The notes under the pieces: generated by a model
The model's database searches: none
What the model saw: the letters and a program-made list of their open reading frames with translations, nothing else
Told to the model about the DNA's origin: nothing
Translations under genes and position numbers: made by a program
Assembly (NCBI RefSeq): GCF_001039355.2
Contig: NW_019775069.1
Location: forward strand, 646,027-710,026
Length of the DNA: 64,000 nt
Reading direction: 5' to 3'
DNA from: Lingula anatina
Lineage: Eukaryota; Brachiopoda; Lingulata; Lingulida; Lingulidae
In this document: one piece after another, positions 39,501 through 49,402 of the stretch
Layout: every line of letters starts with the position of its first letter
How positions within the stretch are numbered: position 1 is the first letter of the stretch

Positions 39501-42500
39501 TGTCAGATCGCATACACAGTATCAGACGCGACACCGCTCTTGCCTAGTACGCGATGTGATAGTGACGATTCTCAGCAGGGTTGAAAAGCATTGCATCACC
39601 ACTCTAAAATTTGTTCAGGGTATGATACTATGTAATGCGATCTGACACACACCTTGAAAACGGGTAGTGTGGTCTGATCTACCGGTGAATTCAGGATCAT
39701 TCCGTGCCGAGTCTGGTAGTTGGGTAGACCTGTTACACCACTGCTCTGACTGTGCTCTCAGAAAAATTGGAATAAGGTAAACTAACCACAGCCATGTGCG
39801 ATATACAAAGGAAAATCTCTCCAATAGATGGGAGTCCAGTCAATTATTCTACGTCTCTGTAACCAATCCATTTTTTATTCGACCAAGTATAATGTGTTAT
39901 TGATTAGCGACCAAATTGGACCTGTATTACTAACAGATGTGCACACAAAGAGCATCTCGTATGTCAACATGTAACATGACGTGACATAGAAACAGGTTAT
40001 ATATTACCAGCAGTGCAAAATTTAAAGACATCATTAAATGGCTCTATGTTAGTGGCAGGCTGTTCAAAATGTGTTCCAGCCAAACTGACAAATCTTATAA
40101 ATTAACTTTTTTTACAGTAGAAGAATTTGGTGGAATGAGGATTTTCAAAACCAAAAAGGTTAATTGCCTGCTGCCCCTTTCCAAATAATAAAAAGAACTT
40201 ATTCAGCTAATTAAAGTAAGCTCTAAGTTAATTAAAAGAGATGAAAAGTAACTCTTTGAAGTTAACCAGTTTAAAGCAATAATAACTCTTCCTTTGAAAT
40301 TCAAAAATCCGCATGAAATACATTGTAAACAACGCATGGAAATATATTCTATTGTATTTTACCACTAAAACGGCCGTTATTGTAGGAAAACTAAAATCTG
40401 TGCTTGTCAATAGGGCTTTCGATCCCCTTTTTTCCAGTCGTTAAGTGCATTCGTTGCTAATGACGTAATGGTGTCACGCGGATTCTCGCGTTCATTCGAG
40501 ACCAAAATAACATGGCGGGAAACCCTCAGACGTAAGTTGCGAGTTTTTGTACAGTGCGTCGGATAACGAAAAGCCCAGAATGGCACACATTGTGCATATA
40601 AATGCATTTTTAACAAAAAGACGAATATATCTCATGAATCTTATATAGTGTTGTTGTTGTCTGCTTTTCCCGCAGTTTTAAGTAGGTCACCAGTGACTTT
40701 GCAATGTCAGAGAGAGCTCCGTCAGTCCGTCTTAAGAGATTTTAACAAAAAAAAATTATAGAAAAATTCTGAACATACAGGTGACACACACAATATCTAA
40801 AATTGTTGAGCAGGGGCAGTTGTCACATGCAGGCAGTAAATTGCTTGCTAAGAAAGATAATAAATAACACATTTACCAAATACTGGGAAAAATCGCCTTC
40901 ACAAAGACTGCAACAGTGGGTAATAAAATCACACAATGACAATGTTTTTAACATTTTTGCTAAAAAGATTGTATTCAATAACTTAGGAACTGAATTAAAA
41001 AATGCAGAATTCCATGTTTCCATGAAAAAAGCTCATGTCTGATAGAAGATAGAGGCCATTTCTATTAGAATAAAATGGGAAGAGGCTATTTCTGTTGGAA
41101 TAGGGCAGAGGTTAGAAGCTTTTCTATTAGAATAGAGAGAATAGAGGCTAGTTCTATTAGAATAAAGAGAATAGAGGCCATTTTTATTAGAACAAACAGG
41201 TGAAAGACTATTTCTATTAAAATAGAGTCGACAAAGCCTATTCACTGATATTGAAACTGAACTTGAAAGCCTCATTTCCTAAGGAAGCTATCCTAGATAG
41301 TCTGACACATCAACATCAACAAAAGTCAATCCCAGTATGTTGTCTGCATTTAAATTATTCATCAATAAATGACGGATGGATCTATCTTATATACACAGGA
41401 GCGGGTTTCTGTTTGGCTTTTTTTTTTTACCAAAAATAATGTAAATTATGAAATATTAAATAATATCTGATGAAATATTCAGGCTACATTCATGCTAGCA
41501 CCATGCTGGTAGAATATGTTTTGTTGGGATTGCAAAATCCTATAAATCAAAATCTATTTTCATCATTACTCAGGAAATGTGCCTTGTTCAAAGGCAAGGA
41601 GGTATGAAGTTTGCTGACACAGAAGAATGAATATGGTGACTGATAATCAATCTGTACACGAGACAAAAAAGCCGTGTTAAAAACATACATACGTACTTGG
41701 TGTGCTATTTTTGGAAAAACTATTGTCAAAATCTGAGATCTTCTTTGGAGAGTAAAAACTAGAGGATCAGAGAGGCGATACCGCCTCCGGATATTGTACC
41801 ACCAGCTGGAGTAAGCGCATTCGTATAGACCCCCCACCCAAAAAAAAGGGACACCACCATCAGTCTTGTGCTTGACAAGCTCTATAAAATGCAATCACAA
41901 GAATTCTCAAAATATGCAAAAAAAATTAACTAAATATGGTACAATCAAAGTTCAGTTCATCGTAAAAAGTAGGTCAAGGGTCACAGTAAATTGCCTCTAA
42001 TGACTTTCTATTCCAGGTCAGTAGTAACTATGGACCTATCTCTGCCAGTTTTGGAGATAAAAAGGTTCGAAAATTTGCAAATTTCAGTTCATGGTAAAAA
42101 GTAGGTTCGAAAATTTGCAAATTTCAATTCATGGTTAAAAGTAGGTCAAAGATCAATTTTAAGGTCACAGTAAATTGCCTCTAATGACTTCCTATTCAAG
42201 TTCAATAGTAACTATGGGCCCATCTCTCCAGTTTTGGAGATAAAAGGGAACCAAATTTGCAAAGTTCAGTTCATTGTGAAAAGTAGGTCAAGGGTCAATT
42301 TTAAGGTCACAGTAAATTGCCAGTATATGACTTCCTATTCAAGTTCTGTAGTAACTATGGACCTATCTCTGCCAGTTTTGGAGATAAAAGGGAACCAAAA
42401 TTTGCAAAGTTCAATTCATGGTAAAAAGTAGGTCAAAGATCAATTTTAAGGTCACAGTAAATTGCCTCTAATGACTTCCTATTCAAGTTCAATAGTAACT

Positions 42501-45500
42501 ACGGACCTATCTCTGCCAGTTTTGGAGATAAAAGGGAAGCAAAATTTGCAAAGTTCAGTTCATGGTGAAAAGAAGGTCAAAGGTCAATTTCAAGGTCACA
42601 GTAAAATTGCCAGTATATGACTTCCTATGCAAGTTCAATAGTAACTATGGACCTATCTCTGCCAGTTTTGGAGATAAAAGGGAACCAAAATTTGCAAAGT
42701 TCAATTCATGGTAAAAAGTAGGTCAAAGATCAATTTTAAGGTCACAGTAAATTGCCTCTAATGACTTTCTATTCAAATTCAATAGTAACTATGGGCGTAT
42801 CTCTGCCAGTTTTGAAAATAAAAGCATTAAAAAATTGCAAAGTTCAGTTTATGGTATAAAGTAGGTCAAAGGTCAATTTCAAGGTCACAGTTAAATTGCC
42901 AGTATATGACTTTCTATTCAAGTTCAATAGTAACTATGGACCTATCTCTGCCAGTTTTGGAGATAAAAAGGAACCAAAATTTGCAAAGTTCAATTCATGG
43001 TGAGGAGTAGGTCAAAGGTCAATTTCAAGGTCACATTTAAATTGCCAGTATGTGACTTCCTATTAAACTTTAATAGTAACTATGGACCTATCTCTGCCAG
43101 TTTTGGAGATATAAGGGCCTAAATGTTACTTTTTGATACAACATAACTCGAAAACCGTATGGAATACGAATAAACGGAGACCACTCCCAGTGTTGGGCTT
43201 TACATGCTCTACAAAATGCAAAAAAGAACGGGTCTCTAGCATTAATGGTTCCCGAATTAGAGACAGTTTTCAGTTTCGGTATCTTATGGCCGCTACTCCT
43301 GTGAAAATGCACTGATTGACCCCAAATTCACGGAGATGAAAGATGACCCAAAGGGAAACACTTCCCAATAATATTATTGGTTAAGTCTGTGTAGTGTCTG
43401 AATAACAGCAAAAAATTTTTTTTTTCGTTAAAAAAAATTGTTTTTTTGAAAAATTTGGCCCGTTTGACCTTGAAACAAAGGTCAAAGATCAAATCCAAGG
43501 GGATATTTGAAATCTCCACATATGACTTTCGGTCAGCCGTCTGTAGAAAATTTTCCCATAATTCCTTCCGTAGGGTAGATAATTGGCATTGAATTTTCAA
43601 AAATTTTGACAAGGGTGCATTTCAACGAGTGTCACACCCAGGTCAATGCACCGACTGAGACAAAAAAAACCTGGGGGTTCAAGTTGAGGTTATATGTGAC
43701 CTAAATCCAAGAGATGGGGACAGGGGTCCTTGCAGTCTAGGAGGAGAAGCGGTAACGGTGACTTGTATCCGGCGCCAGTACGCGGAGCCGGCGGAGCCGC
43801 AGGAGCCAGCCGAGCCGGCGAAGCCGGACGAGACGGGTCGGGACTAAAACCATGAGTACCGCCAGCGTACACGCTGGTGGTACTAATAATTTGAGCAGGT
43901 GAGGAATATGCCTCAAAAATGTCAGAATGAAACAAATTTTAAAAACCTGCAAAATTTATTTGGACAGAAGGAATGAATAAATGAATGAATGCACCAAAAA
44001 TGAGCGAATAAATAAAGCAAAGATAAGATTTAAGTTGACATTAAGAAGAGGAACACTAGTACTGAAAATTTTATTTTGATAGATTTGTTGACAATGTCTT
44101 AAAAAATCCATTTCATCAAAAGGAGCATTACACTTCAAAATTTAATCCCCTATATGCCAGAAAGACCCCAATCTCCACAACAATCCAATAAAAGTTTATC
44201 ATCCAGCCTTTATCATCCTTTCCATCTGACTGGGTCATATAAAATATGCTGACTTATCATGCGGAGGACTATCAATACATTTGATATACAGTGGACTCCC
44301 TATAACCTGTCACCTCATAACTGGGAATATCATCCATAACAAGTCTTATAGAGTGTTTTCTTTTTCTACATTAACTCGACTTATAACAACTGTTGCCGTT
44401 CTCCAATCTTGGTGCAACATGAACAATATTTTTGACCCCCAAAGGTCAGAGTTATGTAGATTCTACAAACTAACTTAGTTCCAAACAAATCACCATTCAT
44501 TTATACAGCCATACCAAGATACAAGATACACTTCAAATATACTTTTATTTGAGAGCTTTATTTAAAGATCTGAACTGGGGAAGATTGAAAAAAAAACTTT
44601 GCAGCATATTTAGACTTAAAAATATGACTTACTAGTAAAACATTTTCAAACACGTTTGCCTTTTTACTTATGAGTTATATCTACTTTTAAGTAGCACATC
44701 AAAATGGTATTGTTTAATGAACAAATTATCTTGACGGTATGATGACAAAGTTGTTATGAATTTCCAGTACTTTTACCTTAAAATTCAAAATAAAACAGGA
44801 ACAGAATGCTCTACCTCCTCTAAAAAACTACCATCTCCAAAATTCAGAATTTTACAACTGTCTCTCACATAAAAATGAAGGGATTTCTCCAAAAAAGCAG
44901 GAAACCTTCACTCCTGATATGATTTTCTTGACAGATATAAATAACCTGTCATATCCAATGCAATTAAACAGAGTGCGTAGCAAAGAGCTGAGAGACATGA
45001 ATAATTGACAGCCTAAATGTCTACCTGACTGAATAAGTTGAGCACCATTGCTTTAATCTTGATGTTATATCAAATTACACGGCCATAATACGGTTATCAA
45101 TTATCTTTTCAAAAGCGGGCCCCATAATCATGGAAGTTGAACATTCAACATATGCTACAGTAGTCACTAAGTGAATCAGCTACAACCAAACACAACATAA
45201 ACATCATGACACACAAATCTGCAATGTTAACCACTGCCAAGAGTGGCCCATATGTCACTGAATCCCTGCCAGTAAAGGTGTGTAAATCTGTTTAGTTATT
45301 GGCCATGATGATTTCTGCTTTAAGCCTGCAGATTCTTAATCCCTGTTGGCCTTAAGGGTCAGAAGGTTAAAATGTTGTTGGCAAAGATTGGGGATCAGCT
45401 CTTCCCCCTTCCACCCCAACCCACTCAACCACCCACCAACACTCCAAATCAAAAACAAAAAGATCTGGTTGGTCCTTCCTCAATTAGGGGAGACAAGACA

Positions 45501-48106
45501 CATTTAACTAACTTCATCCACCCACAGTCTCTTCACTGTTCAACACTGTAATGTACAGTTGGAATAGCAGATCAATATTTTACACCTCACACACACACAC
45601 ATACACACATACAAAAAAAAAAAGGAAAATAAAAGGATAAACTTTTCAATATCCTGTATCCAGCAGTGGGTGAAATTAGGTTCCATCTGATACTCATGTC
45701 GTATGTGGAGGCTTAATGTGTATAAACACATTCAGAATAGCTGACTAACAGATCCGCGGATCAAACTTGACTGAGCAACTTGAATGCTTGTTGCGTACTG
45801 TAATCCCCTGGGGAAATCTATTTAGTGTCTAATCGGGAATTAAGCAGCAAAATTTTTTAGTGGGTCGCCATATTTGATCCACGGATCTGCTAGTCCATGG
45901 TTCTGAATGCGCTCTTTGATACCAAGCACGGTCACATCAAATTTCCTGCAGACATGGTTTGCATGTTGGTGTGCCTTGGATCAGCCATTAGACATTTCAA
46001 GATGCACGTTTTACTGCAAACTTGTTGCAAAACACAGACTTGACTAAAATCTGCACACATTTCAAGATACTTAATGGACATTTTACTTGAAGTACAGATT
46101 TTCAAAAAATGCTGGAAATTTCAATATTTTCCTTAATCAGGAGTGTATACCCTTGCCAAAGCTGTTAAGATAATTACAATCCACACACTACTTTTTTGAG
46201 TTTTGTTCCACGAACTGTAAAAAAAAAAAAAAATTAATAATCACCACATTTAAATTCACTAGAGATGCATCAGAGAACTTAACAGACACTCACCTCAATT
46301 ACTCCCACGCACAGGAAGTAAAAATTGGCAATTCTGTGAAACTGTTCAAATAAGTTCTTTGGCAGGAAATTCCATAACGTGTACTGAAACAGAAAATAAG
46401 AATAGTTTTGAAATACAAACAATTGTGTTATATAAAAGACCTGTAAACTATGCCAAGTTTACATTCAGACTGAATTATATCTTAACTTGGGACATTTCAA
46501 CAAATTGAAAGATAAGGAATAAGTCAACAAAAATGTCACTATTAAACTAGAAAAGCGCTCACAGAGCATTTACATCCTGTAAACTATGCCAAGTCTAAAT
46601 TCAAGCTGAATCATATCTCAACTTGGTGCATTTCATCAAATTGAAAAATGGGATTAAGTCAACAAAAATGTCATGATTATACTAAAAAGCACTCAGTGTG
46701 TGCAGACTATTTCCTTACCTTGGAGATCATGATTTGACTGTCACAATATTTTATTCTTTAAAATCTAGTATCAATTCAGTTGTCTATTATCACAAAGTAC
46801 TAAATTATTCCTATATACAAGACTCAGGGTGGTTTTCTTACCTTGGAGGTTATAATCTGATTATCACAGTATTTCTGCGGAATGTAAGTCTCGTGCTGCA
46901 AGGGTGGCTTGTTGTCCACAAAGATGACGCGATTCTCTTTTGTTGGTGGCTTAAGGCACCCCTGAATCACAGTGATAATAGGATTATTTTTATTAATTAT
47001 TATTATTATTATTATTATTATTAAAAGCAAGAGCTTTGCAACAAAGGGAAAACATGATGAATATGGAGGAAGAAGAAGTGGGGAAAAAGTCACAAGATTA
47101 GAAAAATAAATAAATAAATAAATAAATAAATAGCGTAACATTAGTAGTACACTGTCTGCACATTTGTATTTTTCTTTTTAAAACCACATTATTCATGTAC
47201 ATCATCTGACATCATTCAACCATACTAGTATATAACCACTCATTTGCCTAACTCTGAACCCTTTGTACATACTAGTACTAGTACTTGGTTGTATCAGAAC
47301 ATGAACTAGAAAAGCACTCCAACAGCGCAGATCTCTGCCAAGGCAGCATTTTTTATTATTATTGATTGATTATTGATCTGGATCACCACCAAAAACTAAT
47401 AACTTCTTAGTTAACCCATTTCCCACCTACTCTGAAAATTTCATCAAAATCGGTCCATAACTTTTTGAGTTATGTTGATGACAAACAAACACACAGACAG
47501 GGATGAAAACATAACCTCCTTGGCAGAGGTAAAAATTATAATGCTTTTTCTATCAAGAGTCATTCCTCAGAATATACAATCTATTTTAACCTCTGTAAAT
47601 TTTTATATCCCTTCCTATGAAATGGGTCCAAGATAGATCTTCAAATGGAGGTTTACCCTTATATCCCAATTCAATGTATAAATACAAAAACTTCTGGATC
47701 AGATGCCATGTACATAAAATATATACTAGTACATTAATTATACCACAACATAACATAAATACATTTGTTATTTCAGCATATGACGGAATCATTAGCAGCA
47801 CACAAGCACTCAAACTGGAAATTTTTGCCATTTCATAAGGGCAAGAAGGAAAATGTTACATAAACATTCCATTTCTTTACTATCACTCAGTAAGACACTT
47901 CAATCAACATGGTCCACTTAACATCCTGGTCTGCCCTAACAAAGCCTATCCTTTATACTGCTGTAAGAAACTCTTCAAGCTATTTTATCTTTTATTTTCC
48001 CATTTTTTTCAACAGCCTTCATGTTATGTTCTTGTCTATATACATGTACTAGTAAGTAATATAATTGATACAAATAACAGTGCCTCTGCTGACACATAAA
48101 TTTCTT

Positions 48107-48141
<35 letters not shown>

Positions 48142-48965
48142 AAAGTGAAAAACCATGGAATGTATCTATAGACATCCAGAAATATGGAATCTCTTGAACT
48201 AAGCTCTCGGTAGGTTAAGAAAACATTTTTAACAGTCATTGGACACTTTTGATTGCTTTAAAATGTTTATGGAAGGATGAACTTTGATAAAATATTGCCC
48301 ATAAAGTACCAGTACAATGTTTAAATTACCCAGGAATATAGCTGAGATGTCTGAATCTTTTTATATTATCACATTACCTTTAGTCTATTGATAAAACTTA
48401 ATCATTTATCACTCCACAGTTTAAACTCGTCACACTGTCCAAGTGATTAAAGATAGAAAGGGGGGGTCTCAGAGATATACCGTTTGATCATATTATTAAC
48501 CTCTTAGGAAAACGGTGTGCTTAAAGCATAAACGATAGATTTCTCTATGTATGCACTAATGTTGTTTTCTTTAGTCACTACACAGCTCTTTCACAATCAA
48601 AACTGAAACTATACCAGGTGATTCATTCAGGAGATTACAGTCACATCCGTTTTCAGTTAGGTAATAATAGTGCTATTAGTAGTAGTAGTAGTAAATAAAG
48701 CGTTTCCTTTATTGCCATTCTTCATAAGACGACGTTAAACTCAGTTGTTTTTATCAATTTTTAAACCTCCTATCAACATTCAGTCGTACTTGCCCATTAA
48801 GTATCAACTTTAGTACCAACTTTTAACAATAGTTTGGTATACTCTGGATCAATACAGTTTGGGGTCCCATGTTTGTAGTTGCTGTTTCGAAATACCAATA
48901 CGTCTACATTCGATGCCAATTCTACTTACCACAGCCAGTCCAATTCTCCTAAACAAAGATGGCAT
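16410..48965 (-). CDS. ATP11: P4-ATPase phospholipid flippase, ATP11A/B/C clade; complete, 29 exons, 1144 aa
   Basis: The protein starts [12 protein letters not shown] at 48965 and ends at a TAG (16410-16412). The 29 exons sum to 3435 nt, agree in phase throughout, and encode a length usual for the family. Diagnostic motifs, in order, are DGETNLK (residues ~182-188), PISLYVT (~357-363), phosphorylated Asp410 in DKTGTLT, KGAE (~569-572), TGDK (~680-683), and [13 protein letters not shown] (from ~806). Ten membrane helices are expected. P4-ATPases move aminophospholipids to the cytosolic leaflet, usually with a CDC50/TMEM30 partner, at plasma membrane and endosomes. Similarity is to ATP11A/B/C together, so this is best called the pre-duplication orthologue. 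Three exons occur twice in the assembly (separate entry); only one set is needed. The gene is divergent from TUBGCP3. Confidence 0.95.
18721..19262. repeat. TG/GTAT-rich minisatellite (~34-bp higher-order unit)
   Basis: After a TG run at 18724-18742, units built of GTATGTATGTGGGTATATAT and GTATGTGTGTTTATGTATGT alternate to about 19262. The simple repeat keeps several reading frames open on both strands, but the products are low-complexity artefacts. Confidence 0.9.
24351..24394. repeat. (AT)n microsatellite
   Basis: An uninterrupted AT dinucleotide run of about 44 bp lies inside ATP11 intron 28. Confidence 0.95.
24587..24653. repeat. (AAT)n microsatellite
   Basis: An uninterrupted AAT/ATA trinucleotide run of about 67 bp lies inside ATP11 intron 28. 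Confidence 0.95.
25346..25418. repeat. (CA)n microsatellite
   Basis: About 36 CA units lie 79 bp downstream of the ATP11 exon 28 donor. In the transcript this is a long UG repeat. Confidence 0.95.
26250..26380 (-). repeat. Two diverged copies of the ATP11 exon 27 acceptor and exon start
   Basis: The true exon 27 begins at 26189 (minus strand) after ATTTTCAG and encodes LYLETYYW. The same acceptor and exon start recur at 26283 (LYLKAYYW) and 26374 (LYMETN, then a stop), 94 and 91 bp apart. The flanking ACTCCTGTC(T/A) motif is also repeated. The 26283 copy is followed after 24 nt by a perfect GTAAGT donor, so it forms a potential in-frame micro-exon at 26260-26283. Confidence 0.8.
26604..26790. 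repeat. ~37-bp tandem repeat in ATP11 intron 25
   Basis: About four diverged units of the type GATGTCACAACTAACACAA followed by TATGGTTTTGT lie just upstream of ATP11 exon 26 on the minus strand. Confidence 0.85.
26945..30429. repeat. 1742-bp near-identical direct duplication split by one N; contains ATP11 exons 23-25 twice
   Basis: Positions 26945-28686 and 28688-30429 match at a constant offset of 1743 across exons and introns. The only difference I noticed is G at 27602 against C at 29345. The single N at 28687 is exactly the junction. The family needs one copy of the exons. The three exons total 267 nt with phase 0 at both ends, so a true duplication would add 89 residues in frame. Confidence 0.9.
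30991..34311 (-). CDS. ATP11: ATP11 exons 13-21: nucleotide-binding and P domains
   Basis: Exons are 34142-34311, 33676-33818, 33323-33426, 33050-33163, 32671-32793, 32298-32446, 31846-32035, 31408-31510 and 30991-31136. They encode [17 protein letters not shown], the nucleotide-binding [71 protein letters not shown] and GKEGRQAVR. The whole cytosolic catalytic region is present with no missing key residue. The exon 14 donor reads GTGCTG, which is weaker than its neighbours. Confidence 0.93.
34330..34760. repeat. Array of diverged TGTTAGGTGTGA-type repeats in ATP11 intron 12
   Basis: Irregular units around AATTGTGTTAGGTGTGA recur over about 430 bp. A longer inner duplication, sharing GGAATGTGACTG and TATTGAAATGTTACT, lies at about 34495-34700. 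Similar units occur in TUBGCP3 intron 7. Confidence 0.75.
34921..48965 (-). CDS. ATP11: ATP11 exons 1-12: N-terminus, actuator domain, M1-M4 and phosphorylation site
   Basis: Exon coordinates in order of transcription are 48930-48965, 46842-46961, 46294-46383, 38853-38933, 38317-38424, 37975-38103, 37322-37547, 37000-37081, 36255-36393, 35725-35806, 35396-35511 and 34921-35082. Exon 6 carries DGETNLK, exon 10 the M4 PISLYVT motif, and exon 12 [13 protein letters not shown]. For exon 11 the acceptor at 35512-35513 was chosen over one 18 nt further in, because the longer exon restores EVQKFIG, which the family has at this place. Both acceptors keep the frame. Confidence 0.92.
36555..36808. repeat. 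Direct repeat around an N and a GC-rich GGCGAC triplet run, ATP11 intron 8
   Basis: The motif TTTTCCACTTATCGTGTTATC, one base per line shorter at each edge, occurs right after the N at 36556 and again near 36720 with one change. It is followed by an imperfect GGC/GAC triplet run at 36755-36800. The single N suggests a closed gap in a repetitive place. Confidence 0.65.
38249..38316 (-). promoter_or_regulatory. G-run-rich tract directly after the ATP11 exon 5 donor
   Basis: On the transcribed (minus) strand the GTAATA donor at 38315-38316 is followed by about 65 nt dominated by G runs of three to nine. Such tracts downstream of a 5' splice site are known to act as intronic splicing enhancers or to form G-quadruplexes. 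Function here is inferred only. Confidence 0.5.
38460..38590. repeat. ~36-bp tandem repeat with AGGTCACA units, ATP11 intron 4
   Basis: AAGGTCACAATACCA alternates with AGGTCACAGTGTTGA over about 120 bp. It lies 36 nt upstream of ATP11 exon 5 on the transcribed strand. Confidence 0.8.
39277..39411 (-). mobile_element. MITE-like element, copy 1
   Basis: This segment matches the reverse complement of the element at 45729-45909 over nearly its whole length, with about a dozen changes and small indels. Shared blocks include CACTAAAAAA, GCTTAATTCC, GATTAGA and ATTACG followed by CAACAAGCATT. The terminal inverted repeats are partly eroded. Confidence 0.75.
39417..39735. mobile_element. Foldback MITE with ~105-bp inverted arms
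   Basis: The left arm from AGGCCTACCCAACTACCAGA (39417) and the right arm ending TCTGGTAGTTGGGTAGACCT (about 39731) are reverse complements over about 105 bp with few mismatches. Shared blocks include AATGATCCTGAATTCACC and CACTACCCGTTTTCAAGGTG. About 100 bp of unique sequence forms the loop. It abuts the first MITE copy. Confidence 0.85.
41041..41230. repeat. ~37-bp tandem repeat (TTTCTATTAGAATA units)
   Basis: Five to six diverged units around AGAGGCTATTTCTATTAGAA lie in ATP11 intron 3. Confidence 0.85.
41940..43115. repeat. ~146-bp minisatellite, about 8 units, carrying AGGTCA nuclear-receptor-type motifs
   Basis: The block AACTATGGACCTATCTCTGC recurs near 42027, 42207, 42352, 42499, 42645, 42785, 42930 and 43077. 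Each unit contains AAAAGTAGGTCAAAG(G/A)TCA and then AAGGTCACA. Units near 42574, 42863 and 43009 have a perfect AGGTCA-A-AGGTCA, followed a few bases later by TCAAGGTCA. The array is intronic with respect to ATP11. Confidence 0.9.
45729..45909 (+). mobile_element. MITE-like element, copy 2, with ~37-bp terminal inverted repeats
   Basis: The left end CATTCAGAATAGCTGACTAA, continuing into CAGATCCGCGGATCAAA, is the reverse complement of the right end (TTTGATCCACGGATCTGC and then TAGTCCATGGTTCTGAATG), with a few changes. The internal part is 107 bp and non-coding. It is the better-preserved of two copies in this intron. No transposase is present, so any movement would need one supplied in trans. 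Confidence 0.8.
46430..46755. repeat. ~135-bp tandem duplication plus an echo of the ATP11 exon 2 donor edge, intron 2
   Basis: A block starting CTGTAAACTATGCCAAGT occurs at about 46441 and again at 46576, with shared AAGTCAACAAAAATGTCA. Positions 46711-46755 then repeat, in diverged form, the 3' end of exon 2 and its GTAAGx donor (true copy at 46836-46880). The copied piece would read out of frame or into stops. Confidence 0.75.
46962..48929 (-). other. ATP11 intron 1
   Basis: No exon is seen. It contains TTA and AAAT microsatellites (near 47005-47023 and 47104-47132), the short TIR element at 47306-47531, a T run at 48112-48139, and otherwise AT-rich sequence. Confidence 0.7.
47306..47531. 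mobile_element. Short non-autonomous element with CTCTGCCAAGG ends
   Basis: The left end contains GATCTCTGCCAAGG and the right end CCTTGGCAGAGGT, which are inverted copies. Inside lie TTCATCAAAATC, TCCATAACTTTTTGAGTTAT and ACAAACAAACACACAGACA, a composition I associate with interspersed repeats seen in many animal genomes. The exact borders are uncertain. Confidence 0.6.
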
Positions 48966-49402
48966 CCCCGGACTTGTTTGTGTTCTTTAAAATACACCGT
49001 CTACATTTCTGATTCCATTCTGAACTCTGTAAAAAATTAAAAGTTTTTGTCGATATCGAGTCCTGTTCCTAGATACCCGCGCCCATTGACCCCTAACAAA
49101 AGGAGCTAGATAAAGATTATTGTTTAGTTGCGTAAAAAGATGAATGCCTTTCTTGTAAGTTGGACAACAGTTTTACTTTTTATCATCAATTTTACAATAA
49201 AAAATTACGTTTGTAATTTTTCTTGCCAAAAAGTTAAATTTCTATATAAAAATAATTACCAAGCTATTTACGAAACTTCACATATTATATTAAACAGATC
49301 CGCTTTGCGCGGGATCGTTAAAACAGAACTGAAGTAAGATAATAACATTTGGAAAAGCCGTAAACATGTGTTAAATATAAACTTTGGGAAGGTGCAGCCA
49401 AT
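48966..49402. promoter_or_regulatory. Divergent intergenic region, probable bidirectional promoter of ATP11 and TUBGCP3
   Basis: Only 437 bp separate the two start codons, which point away from each other. Both 5' UTRs and core promoters must fit here unless there are further upstream non-coding exons. A TTTTTTACAG acceptor-like motif on the minus strand (near 49029-49038) could mark a spliced ATP11 leader. The GC-rich patch TCCGCTTTGCGCGGGATC (49300-49317) is the most distinctive short motif. No TATA box stands out. Confidence 0.65.

Larger units (their letters stand above)
38934..46293 (-). other. ATP11 intron 3 (7.4 kb), rich in non-autonomous repeats
   Basis: It holds two inverted copies of a small MITE (39277-39411 and 45729-45909), a foldback element (39417-39735), a ~37-bp tandem repeat (41041-41230), and the 146-bp minisatellite with AGGTCA motifs (41940-43115). 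A GC-rich patch lies at about 43740-43860. No exon or transposase gene is seen. Confidence 0.7.

Noticed and set aside
43690-43935. GC-rich minus-strand open frame of 81 codons with Pro/Ala runs
   Set aside because: It lies inside ATP11 intron 3, has no splice or start context, no recognisable family, and sits next to repeats.
49128-49337. 69-codon plus-strand open frame in the divergent promoter region
   Set aside because: It overlaps the putative promoter and has no family match; chance openness in AT-rich DNA.
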